64,000 nt of DNA, taken from assembly GCA_027625915.1 (NCBI GenBank), contig JANTQA010000012.1, positions 2,387,001 through 2,451,000 of the forward strand, read 5' to 3'. The position numbers were made by a program, and so were the translations under genes. Shown piece after piece: positions 24,066 through 36,969 of this stretch. The first letter of the stretch is position 1. Every line of letters starts with the position of its first letter. The notes under the pieces are model-generated. The model ran no database searches, had not been told where the DNA came from, and was given only the letters and a program-made list of their open reading frames with translations. The stretch comes from Anaeramoeba flamelloides (taxonomy: Eukaryota > Metamonada > Anaeramoebidae).

Positions 24066-27000
24066 TTATTTAATTTGTTCAATTGAAGACATTTCTTCAA
24101 CTTGATCAGTTTGTGATATTTTTTTAATAATTATTGGCAGGGTGATATTAAAAATCTTTACTGCGAGTGTGGCAGTTAAACAAGTTGAGACGGGAATTGT
24201 AAAATTATCATTAATTCTTCCAAAGGTGTATAATTCAGCTAGTGTTGCTGTTAAGCTGGATACAGTTGCTATTTATTTTCGGTTTAGGTAATGATTTTGT
24301 TTGAAAATATAATAAAAATTAATAATTAATAATGTTGCAAAAAAAAATAAAAATAAAAAATAAATTAAATGAAGTAAGCAAAGGAAAAATATCAAATGGA
24401 TGGGCGCAATTTACCTAATATTAGAGAATCTGTTATTGATAATCTACCAAAGAAAAGAAATCCAAATAATGTGATAGTAAGGCTTGAAACAAAACACCCA
24501 ATTGATCCTTGCAGACTTTTTTGTCCAAATATTTTGGTTGTGCCAAATGTTTTCCCAATAATTGCCGCCATTAAATCACCAAAAATTAAACACCACATTG
24601 ACGTCATTGCAATTAAAGGGTGAAAAAATGCGCCTGATAAAAAAATGCCACTTGTAAACCAGGTCATTCCTGAAGTGTGTTTGTATTCTCTTTTTCTCAT
24701 GATTTTCCCAATTATTAGCAATACATATTGTTGAAATTTTGGCCATCTAAACCTTGTAACTTCGACACAAATAGCAACGAAGCTCATTATCCCCAAGACT
24801 AAGCTGAAGTGGAAGCGGGTAATTAATCCCATTTTAATTCCAAAATAAAATAAGGTTGGATAGATCATTCCTATTTTATTTGAGTTAGTTTTTTGTTTTT
24901 GTTTTTTTTAATACAAAAGATAATTTTTAAAATGTTATAATAAAAAATTAGAATCATTTAATTGTTTAAAGGTGTTTTGTGGCTAGTTTGAAAAGTGTTC
25001 TTTGTTTAAGTTCAAAACACGTTTAACTAAAAATTTAATTGTTATAAAATTTTGTATAACAGTTAAGTAGTATTTTTAATCTATTTAATTTATAATTCAT
25101 TTTTTTTTTCTTATAACTCAAAACTTATTAAAAAACGTGTAACCCCAAAAATTATTTAATAAAATCATGAAAATAGCTGATCAACTACAATATGCCTACT
25201 TCCAGGAAGATCTTAAAAAACTTTTTTGTTAAACTTTTTCAGACTGACTTTACTGGTGTTTGTAGACAAAAAGGGGAAAATTTTCACTTTACTTCATTTT
25301 TTTATTTTATAAATAGAGTTTTTGAAAGAAATAGGTTATAATTTATGAAAGGGAAAGGAAAATGAACTGAAAATTTTCCCCTCATTTATTCTACAAATAA
25401 CTGTAGTGAAAATCTGTTTCCAAAATTTTGGATTTACCATCAGTGCTGCTTTTAAGCAACAAAATTTATGGTACACAAAAAAATCCCAAATTTAAGCAAA
25501 TAAATTTTTATTTTATTAGCAAAAACCCGATAAAAAAATAAATTCCCAAAAAAAAACTGTGCTTAATTTGGATTTTATTTTGTTTTTAAATAAATTATTT
25601 GATTAGAATCCAAATTTTGTGCTTAAATTTGGAATTTTTTTTTTACCTTAACTTTCCTTCAAAGTTTGTTCCTTAAATGTGGTACTAACTATATTTGACC
25701 TGTTTAAATAAATAGAAATTTTTACAATCTTTCAGATGGAAAACTGGGAAGGTATAAAGGGGGCATAGATCATGTCAATTTCTTAATATTATTGTAATAC
25801 TCTTAAGGTTGTTTATCGATTTAAATATTTTAAAATTTTTTGATCTCTTTAAAATCCAAAATACGAAAGTCAAAGAAAAAATAAGAAGGCTTTGAATTTT
25901 AAAAAAATGTGAGAAAAAAATTGTTATAAAAGTGTGGTCATTCGGCCATTTTAAAAAAGAGAAAAGATTTTAGGAATTCGGATACACAAGAGGAATTAAT
26001 AACTCGAGCCTTAAATAATAAAAAAAAAGTAAAAAGTTTTTTTTATATGAGATTATTAGAATTAAAAGTTTTATGTTTTAACAAAGTGAAAAAAAAAAAT
26101 TTAAAATATTGCTTTGTTTCAGACACAAGCCTTTTACCGCATTTAAAGACTGGTCCCACTCACTTTATTTTAATAGAAATTTTTTTAAAAAAGTTTAATT
26201 CTGAAAAAATTTTCACTATTTTAAAATAGAAAACTTTAAAAAAGTTTTAAATTAGTCCTCACATTTTTAAAACGACTGTATAAAAAACTGAGTAATTTAT
26301 TTTTTTTTAAGATTGTTAGAATTACACTAATCAAAATAAAGCATGCACAACGACTATAATCCGTGTTTCAAAATATTATCCGTGCTTTTTTTTATTCTTG
26401 TACCAAGGCAACATACAATCTACTACCCAATAGTATACCTAAGTTCAAATCAATTTTGAAAGTAAAGGTCTGGTTATTTTCAGTAAAATTTAAATTATTC
26501 ATGCAAATAGTTGAAAATTTTCCATAATATTCTCAATTTTTTTGAAATTTTTTGTTTTTTTGATGATTAAAATTTACTCCTATTTTTTGAGATAAATTTT
26601 GCAATTTGATCCTTCATTTTTAGAATTTGTTTCAATTAATAGTACTTTAAGAAATCAATACAATATTTTTTTAGGTTTTATTTTCAGTTTCTTTAATTGG
26701 TTAATGTAGGGTCTTCTATAACAAAAAAACACGCTTTTTATTTTGAAACAGGCATTAAATGTTTTTGCACGCTTTATTTTGACTACAGTAAAAAATTTAT
26801 CAGGTTTTTTGTTTTAAAAAAGTTCTTTTCTTCCCTACCTAGCCTCTGCCTTATTGAAAGGTTTGTTACTCTCTTTTTGAAAGCATATTTTTTTAATTCT
26901 AAAAAAGTGTTCACTTTTTTAAAATAGAAAACTGAAAAAAAAAATTAAAAAAGTACGGACTTTCCTCAAATGGCTCGATGTTAAACCGTTTATTTTGAGA

Positions 27001-28206
27001 CTGAAGGAAGTGAAAAGGCCAGTGGAATAATGACTAGAAAAGAATGGGTACTATTTTCTTGTGTAGGATAAAATTGTTTAATTTTTTTTCTTTTTTTGAT
27101 AATAAATAGTTTTTTCTCTGATTCTGTTTGCATTTTCATTTATTTTTTTAACATTCAGGTAGAAGTTATTTTGAATCAAATAAAAAAAGAATGAAAATAT
27201 TATTCAATTTAAGTTTCACCTTAATTTTCAAACAAAAAAAAAAAAACGATCAGTAAATTTTTAGTTAAAAATTTTCTCTTTGCCTTTTTAGATAAAAATG
27301 GGAAGAATTTTTGTTTTAAGTTAATTCGTGTGAGTTACTTTATTCTTTTCTGATTTAAATGGAATTAAATTTTGATTTCTAATCTTGATCATTGTGAACA
27401 AAGCTGTAAAAAATTAAAAAAAACTGAAAAAGTACAGTCATTTTCAAAAAGTGTGACAAAAAAGATTTTTATCAAGCTCATAAACGTTGGTTAACTAAAG
27501 TTTGTCAATTTTTGTCTGATACTTTTGAAAACTTTTTTGTTACACTTTTTGAAAATGACTATTGTTTATGTGTCTTGTTTCAAGTTCACAAATTCTTTTT
27601 GGATTTGTTTTTTATTAACTTGACAGAGGACCGCAATTCAAAACAAATCCATAATTGTTGGTTTGTGGACCTGTTTGCTTATTTGCCCCTTCGTTTGCTT
27701 CAAAAAATCTAAAATCAACCAACAAGAAGCTTTTGTTAAAAAGAGTTTTAATGAGCTTTTTTGTAAGATTGGGCAACAAATTATTTTGTTAATGATCACA
27801 GAGTATAATTAAAAAAGAAACAGAAAAGATACACATAACAAGAGTAAGTGGGTACTAAAAAATTTTTTTAGTGTACACTTTTTTACAAAGAATGCTTGTT
27901 TGTGAGTTTGTTATTTTGTTGATTCATAAAAATCAAAGTTCGAATACAAAAGAAAAAGTTTCACATTTTTAGAAGATGAAATCACTTACCAGCTAAGTGA
28001 AACCCTTTTCTTCTAAGTTCTCTAAAAACGCTCCTCAGCTTTTGTGCCCTCATAATGTTTAGGGATCTTAAAACCTTGTGTAAAGAGCGATTGAAAAATA
28101 TAAAAACAATCGCCAGAATACCACATACACCTAAAAATCCCAAGAGTACAGCCAATTCTTGTCTGTGAAGATCCCAATTTCTTATAAGCATTGATCGAAG
28201 TCCCAT
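24066..28206 (-). CDS. CTP-dependent diacylglycerol kinase / dolichol kinase family membrane protein
   Basis: Three exons: 28206-27990, 24870-24415 and 24268-24066. They total 876 bases, giving 291 residues. The donors are GTAAGT and GTAAAT; the acceptors are ATAG and AATAG; phases match at both junctions. The joined protein has a membrane segment at 17-38 and the family's RRKGFHLAG motif (65-73), which is itself split by the first intron. Further membrane segments, an RKREYK loop (131-136), FGDLMAAIIGKTFG (169-182) and KSLQGSIG (190-197) follow. These are the marks of Dgk1/Sec59-type CTP-using lipid kinases, and the order fits yeast Dgk1 better than dolichol kinase. It should phosphorylate diacylglycerol (or a polyprenol) at the ER or nuclear membrane. 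The C terminus is short and polar. The product class is confident; the substrate is inferred. Confidence 0.85.
25435..25693. mobile_element. Tc1-type MITE, diverged copy of the CAGTCAGTTCC family
   Basis: The left end (CATCAGTGCTGCTTTTAAGCAAC) and right end (reverse complement TATAGTTAGTACCACATTTAAGG) are diverged inverted repeats. Internal CCAAATTTAAGC and its complement pair as well. The end pattern (CAGT..., then TTTAAGGCAC-like) matches the better copies at 30098-30299 and 52017-52673. Confidence 0.5.
26323..26790. mobile_element. Tc1/mariner-type MITE, 468 bp, copy 1 of the TACTGTAGTCAAAATAAAGC family
   Basis: The ends are inverted: TACACTAATCAAAATAAAGC at the left and GCTTTATTTTGACTACAGTA at the right. 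The whole element aligns, in reverse, with the nested copy at 52086-52565, including a central block with AATGAAGGATCAAATTG in one orientation. No transposase frame is present. Confidence 0.8.
27433..27562. mobile_element. 130-bp Tc1-type MITE with CAGTCATTTTCAAAAAGTGT ends
   Basis: TACAGTCATTTTCAAAAAGTG at the left is mirrored by CACTTTTTGAAAATGACTAT at the right, with a short AT-rich centre. The CAGT start next to TA is typical of Tc1/mariner elements. A similar but diverged element lies at 62212-62340. Confidence 0.7.
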
Positions 28207-29574
28207 TGTGTAATTTTATGTATTCTTCTTTAAAGTTAAAAATAGTTTTTAATTTGGTTTTGAAAAAAAATAATTTTGATTGTGCAAAAATGGAGTTAAA
28301 TGTTGTAAAATGAACACTTAAAAGCTATTTATTCAAAAATTTAATTTCGAGTGCTGAGTGTTCTGTCTTTTTTTGACTTTTACAATCCATATATTTAAAA
28401 TAATTTAATAATGTTGATAATTTTCATAATATTTATTTTGGAGATGCTAACATCCATGGTGTTTTGGTTTTTGAAGTTTAGAATTTTACACTTCATCATC
28501 AATTCAAATTATTTTTTTTAATTAACTTAAAATTTGGGAGTTTTAAAACAAAGAGATACCAAAAGAAAGAGAACATTTTTAAAAAGATTTTCTATTTTAT
28601 TAACCAAAAAATCTCTTAAATTTTTTGCTTAAGTGAATAAAAATTTTGTGAGGTTTTTTTCGAAAATCGATAAACAGTTGCTTTGTTTGGTTGTTTTTCT
28701 TTTTTTTTTTTTGAGGAGATGTGTTATTTACTAATTTAGTACAATTTATTTTGAAAAAATTTATTTTGATTTATGTCCAAAAAAATTGCAATTTTATTCA
28801 GAGTTAAACCTGCTTTCAAGACAAAATTTTATGACTTTCCAATTGTTATCCACAAGTTTTTGCCTAACGAAATTTTTGTGACAATTCAAAAAGTGTATGT
28901 TTTTCAATTGTGATTCATTTGTCACATATTTTTCCAGCTGAATCTTGTACAAACTCTCTATTTTAGTCAAATTAAAATCGGAGAGAGATTTAATTCGAAA
29001 AATTAGAAGTTTTAAAAATTAGATATTTTAAATAAACGAAATAAAACGAATCTAATCTTGTGGATCGAAAATGGTATCCTTCTGAAATTGTAGGAATTTT
29101 GAAATCAGATTTCTAAATATAAGTTTGTTTTATTAGATTTATTTTCAAACGAAAAGAGAAAAATGTCTTCGAATCATCATTTGGGGTATTTGACAACAGA
29201 AAAATAGTTTCTATAAATTGATTGAAATCCATTAATTGTCGAAATTATTTTTCACTAAGAGTAGCTAAATTAACAACTTAAGTTGGTATATGAATTGGAA
29301 AAATGGACTTAGGTGTTGAAAGAATAACACTTTCTTGCTTAAAAACTATTAATTCGAAACACAACTCTCTAAAATTTTTTTCAGTTGGTTACAGCTGTTC
29401 CAATAACATTTGACACAATATTTTTGACTTTGTGGCCAACTAACTTGTAATAAATCTTCAGCTGTTCCAATTCTACCATGAAATTTTTTGAATACTGAGA
29501 AATTTAAATAAATATAGAAAATTTTTTTCCTTTTTAAATCTTTTTTTAATCATTTTGAATAGCACGTTCTATTG
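28207..29574. other. Gene-free DNA upstream of the DAG kinase-like gene
   Basis: The first few hundred bases should hold the promoter of the minus-strand gene starting at 28206. Beyond that I see no frame or repeat boundary that I can defend. Confidence 0.4.
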
Positions 29575-29956
29575 GCTTAAATACTGAGAGACTTTATAAA
29601 ATTAGTTGTTCCTTCAAAATATTCATAGTCTCGAGTTGTTTAAAAAGTTGAGCACCAAGATTACAAAAATGGAAATAGAACTAAAAAATTTATTAAAAAA
29701 ATTTGAATTTATCAGTTCTGATAAATTCTATTAAATTTCAAAAAATTTTTAGTTCATTTTCCATTTTTATTAAATCTTCAAACTCTACTTTCTTATCAAT
29801 CAGTACAGGACAAAGAATATTTTGAAGAACAACTAATTTTGAAGAGTTTCTTAACACTTGACTTCATAAAATGTTTTAGTCAAGGCTATGACTTAAATAA
29901 TTTCAAAAAGGAAAATCAAGTAAAAATTTTCAACCATTTATTAGAATTTATCAGTA
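29575..29956. repeat. ACTGATAAATT-ended element with an inverted partial copy abutting it
   Basis: The element at 29716-29956 (241 bp) has ends CTGATAAATTC and GAATTTATCAG. Next to it, 29575-29716 is an inverted, partial copy of its first half, so the junction forms GAATTTATCAGTTCTGATAAATTC and the region folds back for about 140 bp. The same element lies at 60004-60237 in the opposite orientation. Confidence 0.7.
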
Positions 29957-30097
29957 TCAAATTTTGATGTTGGATAGGAATTTTAAAAAGTTGAATATTA
30001 GAATTAGAAAGCTCATATTGAAAATATTTTTTCATAAATGAGTTGATATGAAAAATAAACTTCGGGTGTGATCAAAAAAAAATTATTTTTTTTAGAG

Positions 30098-30299
30098 TAC
30101 AGTCAGTTCCTCTTTTAAAAACACGAACTTTCAAGGAAATTTAAGGCACAATAAAAATCTCAAATTAAGGTTTAAAAATTCAGATTCTAGTAAAATAAAT
30201 TGTAAAAAAAAATATTACAAATTTTGTGCATTAATTTGAATTTTTTTTGAGCCTTAAATTTTGTTGAAAGTTTGTGCCTTAAATTTGAAACTGACTGTC
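30098..30299. mobile_element. Tc1-type MITE of the CAGTCAGTTCC family, uninterrupted copy
   Basis: The left end TACAGTCAGTTCCTCTTTTA with AATTTAAGGCACAA inward is mirrored by TTGAGCCTTAAATTTTGTTG and GAAACTGACTGT at the right. It is about 200 bp with no coding frame. It contains the intact sequence ATTCTAGTAAAATAA, the empty version of the site that carries an insertion in the 52 kb copy. Confidence 0.8.
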
Positions 30300-31475
30300 A
30301 ATTTAATGTAGCTTCTCAATGAATTTTCATATTTTTAGAGTCATTTTTTGTTCTGAAAATTTATTTTTTTAAAATCAGAAAAAATTCTGAATATTGGCTC
30401 ATTTAGGATAATTTTTTTTTCAATATAAGCTTTACTATTCTCATAACCAACTTTTTAAAAATCTATATCGTCACAAAAGTTTGATATTGAAAAAAATTCA
30501 GGCTAGATTTGGAATAACTGTACCGTTTTTTCAATTCTGAAATTGAAACCTGGTCTTCATTGAAGATTCTTTGAGGTTACAAATTGTTAAAAAAAAAAAA
30601 AAATTGAACAAAAAAATAATAGAGATCACAAATTATAATCTTATTCTTGTTAATTCACTTGTAAAGAAAAGGAAGAAAAAAAAAAGAATTTTTTTTCATA
30701 TTTATGATTCAAATATCAAAACATGAACTTTTTGGATTTGGAGCCAGAACAAAAAATATTTTAATAAACTGTTTATTTTTACAAAGATATTGTTCATTGA
30801 AGAATTTTAACTTTTTTGTTTAATTTCATTCTAAAATTAAATTTAAGCTTTTTCAGAATTAGTAATAAAGATTAAACAAATAATTGTTACTTAAGGGGTT
30901 ACCTGTAACAAGAAGAAGCCTAATATTAAATTTTGTTGGTATTGAAGGAATACATTAGTTCTACATGGTTTATTTCTCTCAAAATCTATTAGTCAAGTGG
31001 TAATATTTGTTGATCTCACTAATTAAAAATGATCAATGTCTTAGTACAAAAAAACCAACAATTTCAGAAAAATATTTGAATTTCACAATATATCTTTCAA
31101 TATTGAGCCATCAATACTCTAGGGTTCAAATTTCAACAATAAATTTATTTATTTTTCTCAAAATATAGATTATTTGTTAATAATTTAATTTTTTAAAAAA
31201 TTAAAACTTTGAGATTATCTTAACAAATTATTTCAATGTAAGGTTGGAAATATAGTAGATAATACAATGAAATTCACAACATAAGGAAATAAAATTAGGC
31301 CTTCTTTGGATATTTTTAAAAATAACGGAGTTCTTTTAAATTATCAAAAACCGAAAGATTTTTTTTTAATTTGAGAAATTAAAATAAAATTTTAAAAATT
31401 CCCTTTTTATCTTACAAATTAAAAAAAAATCTAAAATAATTAATTTCAGTATTCGCCTTAGTAGCCTATGAATAG
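30300..31475. other. AT-rich stretch without a gene
   Basis: No coding frame is seen. A decayed AT hairpin at 31353-31430 (TTTTTTTTAATTTGAGAAA and its complement) resembles the second hairpin of the GCCGTCAAGTGCC foldback family. Confidence 0.4.
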
Positions 31476-31939
31476 TAACTTCTGAGAGAAAAATGTTGGA
31501 CACGGAAAAATGGCTGGACACCATTTTTAATTGGGAACATTAGTAAAATTGAAAATCAAATCATTTTGATAACTAGCCGACTTTTATATAACCCCAGGTT
31601 TAAAGTTGTTACAAGTTCATTAATCTGTGGTTTGTGTAGAAGACTCATTTGAATGGTTGATAACTAAAGTAGATCATGCTATTTTAACAAAAATTCAAGT
31701 TTTAGTAAAGTTACTATTAATTCTGAAAATGGTAATTTTTAAACTTGCTTTAGATGATAAAAGATAAGGTTTTGAAAAAGTAGAATTACATTAATGGTTA
31801 TTCTGGCAAGTAGATTATTGTTATTTTCTTTAGTTATTTCACAAACGATTGAAATTAAAAATCATTTTCAGTAAGGTTCCTAACTAAAAATGGTGTCCAA
31901 CCATTTTTCTGTGTTCAACATTTTTCTCTCAACAGTTAA
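31476..31939. mobile_element. MITE with TTAACTGTTGAGAGAAAAATG ends, copy 1
   Basis: The ends are inverted (TCTGAGAGAAAAATGTTGGAC and the complement of CTGTTGAGAGAAAAATGTTG), and a second inner pair ATGGTTGGACACC is also mirrored. It is 464 bp long with no coding frame. It aligns end to end, inverted, with 53011-53460. Flanking bases (TAA or TTAA) suggest a TAA/TTAA target site. Confidence 0.8.
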
Positions 31940-32337
31940 TCCAGATCTTATTATTCAATGTTATTTTTAAAAAAATAAAGTTTTCAGGTAATTTAAATTT
32001 TTTTAATTAAAAAATCTGAAATTGTGTAATTTTCACAATTACTTTTTCTTCTTAAGAAGAATCACTTTTTCACAAGTATGAGGAAAATAATATAGATTTA
32101 ATATGAAGTGTTATATCTGAACTTTGTAATTTATGAGATATTTATTGTCTGACAATATACCATTGACTTATTTTTTGTATCGTTACTATCAAAAATATAG
32201 AATGTAATTGTTAAATTGGGTCTTCTTGAACTATAAAATTGAAATTGAAAATAAAAGATTCTAGTAGACTCCCTACTTTTCATGTTGATTTATTTTCTAT
32301 TTGGATTGTTATCATTTTCAAAAAATACTCGTGATTT

Positions 32338-33158
32338 CTGTCAAATCTAAAACTCGGAAATTTCTGAAACCCGGTAATTCCATTTTTCTGATCAATTGTA
32401 AATATTAGTAAAATGTCAAAAATATACTGCCATTTTACCGACAAATAACCCAATTACCCAGCTACTTATAACCTTTCCAATTGAGGTATTGGCTAAATAT
32501 TCTGAATCCATTAATTTTAACTCTTTGGTGAATTCAGAAATCAAAAAAATCCAAAATTTGTAAAATTAATTGAGAACATTACTGAAAATTGAAAATCAAA
32601 TTTATTGCGATTTTCCCTTTAGATAAATTCTAAATTTATTAGGAATCATCTTTATTAGAATTATTTTGTTATTGCATTTATGAAATAATAGTTTTATTTA
32701 CTTTATATCTTTCCGTTAATAATTTTTTCAAATTTTTAAATTTCTATTGGGAACCTTAGAGGATTTATTTTTTTACAAAATTGTTTTCATAATTTCATGA
32801 AAATTTACAATAATCAAACACCTCTCTCAAATTCAAATTCTCTCAAATATTTTAAAAGTATGAAAATGTTTTTTATTTTAAAATTTAAAATCAAAAGTGG
32901 ATTTTCATTGTCAGTTATGTTCTCAATTAATTTTTCAAATTTTGGATTTTTTTGATTTCTGAATTCACCAAAGAGTTAAAAATGATGGATTCAGAATATT
33001 TAACCAATACCTCAATTGGAAAGGTTATAAGTAGCTGGGTAATTGGGTTATTTGTCGGTAAAATGGCAGTATATTTTTGACATTTTACTAATATTTACAA
33101 TTGATCAGAAAAATGGAATTACCGGGTTTCAGAAATCTACGGGCTTTAGATTTGACAG
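32338..33158. repeat. 821-bp foldback element with nearly identical arms
   Basis: CTGTCAAATCTAAA at the left is mirrored by TTTAGATTTGACAG at the right. The arms pair for about 260 bp each (left to about 32600, right from about 32905), with very few differences over the outer 200 bp, so the element is probably young. The spacer has no coding frame. Decayed relatives of the right arm lie at about 33290-33490 and 34190-34400. Confidence 0.85.
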
Positions 33159-35802
33159 TTTGGATCAGTTTTTCTAATGTTCACTTATTAAATTTTCAAA
33201 ATTTCTGACAAAATAATCGAATTTTTTTCGCATATAAAAATTTTGAATCACAATAGGTAATTAAGTTCTGTTTTAATTTTTAATATTTGGAATTTTTTTG
33301 TTTGGAATAGTTACCAAAAGTATAAAATTGATGAATTTAGAATATTTATCTAATACCCCAATTGGGACAATTACTGTTTCTTGATAATTGGTATATTTAT
33401 CTTAAAAATGGAAATAAATTTTTATATTTCAACAAATCGTTTTAAATGATCTGAAAAATGGAATTTTAAGGGTTGTTTTATTTGTGGAATTAATGTTGTG
33501 AGTTTTGAATAAATTTTAAAATCAGACCCATTTTTATCACCTACTGGTATTTGAATAATAAACAGTATAAATTTTCATTTCATTTTCATTTTTCTTTTTG
33601 AGATCGAGAACACAGATTTCACTACTTGTTGGGAACTAAATTTATTAAAGAAAAATATGTGATTGAAAGTGAAAATTGTTTCCCTTTTAGAATCGAAATA
33701 CCAGTAAAATATTTATCTCTTTTTTGATTTGATAAAGTTTTTTCATTCTTTTTTGAATTACCTTCGATTAAAGAAAACTAATTGGCATGAAAAGATGTTT
33801 TTAACTGTGTTTTCCAATTGAACTTTTGGAAAATTATGAAAAAAAAATTTTTTAAATATTAGATATTTGAATTATAAACGGGAAAAATTTTTCACCTCTT
33901 TTTACAAGATTTTTCTTTTTACTAAATTGAGTTCTCAAAGAAGTAGGTTTGGGTTTGGGGCTCTATTTGGAATGGGAAATTGAAAAGGAATTGAAAAATT
34001 TTTCCCTTTTTTAATTCAAATATCAGTTAAGATCTCAATTCAATAAAATTCTCGTTTTGTAAACAAAACAATTCACCCTAACATTTGTTTTTGATTCTAT
34101 TTTTTATTTTTCTATTGAATAATTACAAAAAAATTAGATTTTTCTTTCTCAACTCATTTATTACAACAGTTAGTCAAGTTTTCTTTTCATTTTTTAGATT
34201 ATGGATTTTTTTGTTTTGTACATTTACCAAACGGATAATATTGATAAATTTAGAATATTTAAATAATGCCACAATTCAGTTGATTACTGTTTCTTGATAA
34301 TTGATATATTTATTTTAAAAATCAAAAAAATTTTTATAATTCAACAAATCGTTTCAAATGATCAGAAAATTTAAATTCCTGTATTTTTCTTATTTGTGGA
34401 TTTTAGAATTGGGAGTCAGTAAAAAATAACTCACACTAATTTTTCTCAATTGTTCTGTTTTTTCTTCACAAAGTAATTAATTATGATCTTTTTTTGCATT
34501 ATTTTATTCTTGTTGAGATGAATTTCAAATTTCAACCAAAATACCTGTGCTGTAAAACTTCTTGAGTGTTATTAACAAGAAGGTTTTTTTAATCTAAAAT
34601 TTTTCCCCTTTATTTTTTTTTTTCTTTCTCAATTTTTCCGATTGAACTCATAAATTGTATTTTTTGAGAATAGCCTTCAAGAAAAACCAAAAGATCAAAA
34701 AATTCAGACAAATTTTTTACAAAAAAAAATCTAAAAAAAAAATTATTTCAGTTCTCAAAAATACAAACTTATTTCATTAAAAATCAGAAATTTTTGAACA
34801 AGTATTGTATAAAATCAGTTAGAATTGTAAATTTCCATTGATTTTTGAATCTTTGAAAGTTCCATTTTATCTTTATCGAAAATTTTAAAAAGTGTTTGCA
34901 AAAGCTTTTTCATCAATTCACATTTCAGGGCTGTAACCAAAAAAGAAAAAGAAATAATCGATACCACCCCAAAAAATCACATGATTTTGACAAATTATAG
35001 ATCTTTTTCAAAGCTCTTAAAGAACTCTCAAAGGATGAAAAGGCTTGAAATAGTGAATTTTTTGTAATCGAATAAAATTTAGGAAAAATTTTGGAAAATT
35101 ACTTATACAAGCATTTCGGTCTTTTTTTAAGAATCGAATTGAGTTTCTGTGTTCACAAATAAAGAAAAAATTAATCTAAATAGAAAAATGAAAGGAATAA
35201 AATTTTGCTTTAACTTCCCTAAAAATAATTAGAAAGAAAACAGAAAGATCTTGTAAAAAAGTTCTTACTTTTTTGAAAACTTTTTAAAGTTTTTTTATTT
35301 TCATAAAGGGAATATTTTTTCGAGAAAATTTAGTTTTAAAATCGTATGTCTACCTTTAAATGTAAGCCAGGAGTTGGTTAGGGAAGAAAAGCACCCTTTT
35401 TATGAAAAACAGTACTCACTTTATTAAAATTGAAAACTTTTTCAAAATTTTTGATTCTGACAATCTCATAAAAAAAAACAATTACCCACTTTTTTCTAAT
35501 AGATACATTCTTCAAAAATTTTAGTTTCACAATTGTAAAATGTAAATTATTGACTTCAAATTGATTTGTTGGATTAAAGAATTTGAATTTAGGTTTAATT
35601 CAGCTCAACATTGTTCGCAAGTTGAACCAAAATGTAGTTCAATTTCGGTTTCATTATCTATTGTAAATATTAAAACCAAAGTTCGGGCCTCACTTAGATA
35701 GGGTTGATCAGACTCGTAATAATCATTTTGGAAATTTATTTTCATTTTTTTTTAATTGTCTTCAAAGTTATTTTTCAGAAATTTACTAGGCGCATTATTA
35801 AC
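33159..35802. other. AT-rich DNA upstream of the G alpha locus with decayed repeat pieces
   Basis: Two pieces (about 33290-33490 and 34190-34400) share GAATTTAGAATATTTA..TAAT.CC.CAATT and TTACTGTTTCTTGATAATTG with each other and with the right arm of the 32338-33158 element. Otherwise I see nothing. The promoter of the G alpha locus should lie near its end. Confidence 0.45.
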
Positions 35803-36833
35803 ATGGGAAACAATAACCAAAGAAAGTCAAGGAGAAAAGAAATGTTAAGGAACCTGCGAATTGAAAAACAGCTCGAAACAGAAAGTAGTATTGGGCAAAC
35901 TTTTAAAATTTTGATTTGTGGTAAATCTTGTTCTTTTTTTTTTTTTTTTTGGTTTTACCCATTTTTTATCAAAAACTTTTTTCGGAAATTAATTAATTAA
36001 TTCACTTTTCTGTTTCTAATGAACTTTTTAAAAATTCATTCTCGATCTCAGTTATCCCTTCTGTGTAAAAACCACACACCCTTTTATTCTTAAAGGTGTT
36101 AAATTGTTTAAAACTCAAAGTAAACAATTCAAGTAAAGAAATTGAATAGATCTTTAAAAATACGTTTTTTTCAAATTAAAAAATATGTGACTATTCTTTA
36201 CAATTTAATATGTAAGATCTCGTTCCAGAATGGATTTAAAGTTTTTGTTTGTTCCCATAATTTAACTTGCGTTTGATATTGTTAACCGCCAAATAGTCAA
36301 GAAAAAACTTGCATCATTTCAATTGTTTAAATATTTTTTTTTTTTTTTCGAAAAGATATTTCAATTTAATTTGACTTTAGATAAAATTTGAATGTGAGTA
36401 CCTTCAAAAAGTAAATTCAAACAATTGAAATTGACTTTGGCAAAAAGGAAATTCCAAAAAATTGTATTAATTCGTGGATCTACCCTAATTTTCAAGCTAA
36501 TAAAATTTCCAATTTTTTACTATTAGAGAACGTTGAGCAAATGTCATCGGAAAAACAACATTATTGAATAGATAGGTTTTATTTTCGAGATCTAGCTCTT
36601 CAAAAAGTTTAAAATTCAGTGTTTGGGTCTTTTCTCACAAGAAAAAAAGAAAAAGTATTATTGTAAAATAATAATTGTAATCTTGCAAATTTTTCGATTT
36701 TCTTGTGAAAAAGGTCAAGGTATGAATAAAAAAACTCTTAAAAGAGTTTCTAAATCTCAATTAAATTAACAAACTAAGAATTTTTTTTTTTTTTATTATT
36801 ATTTAACGGACGAGTTTTTAATTCCTCTTATTT

Positions 36834-36969
36834 GCCGTTGGGTTTTTTTCAATTTGAGAAATAAACCTAGGCACTCCAGGTGAGGTTTTCCGGAATTGAA
36901 AAGAATATAGAAAAACCAATAATTTTACTCAATTCTTTTAAATTCTGGAAAACCTAGGCACTCTACGGC
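36834..36969 (-). mobile_element. GCCGTCAAGTGCC-family foldback, internally deleted copy, inside the G alpha intron
   Basis: Reading in reverse, it starts GCCGTAGAGTGCCTAGG, has the TTCCAGAATTTAAAAGAATTG hairpin and ends near CCAACGGC. Compared with copy B, the second (AT) hairpin is mostly missing. It lies in the 3.2 kb first intron of the G alpha locus. Confidence 0.65.

Larger units (their letters stand above)
24871..27989 (-). other. 3.1 kb first intron of the DAG kinase-like gene, filled with MITEs
   Basis: It runs from GCTG|GTAAGT (27990/27989) to AAATAG|GAATG (24871/24870). It separates residues of the conserved RRKGFHLAG motif from the following membrane segment. Inside are at least three Tc1/mariner-type inverted-repeat elements (25435-25693, 26323-26790, 27433-27562). 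The gene's other intron is 146 bp. Confidence 0.8.
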
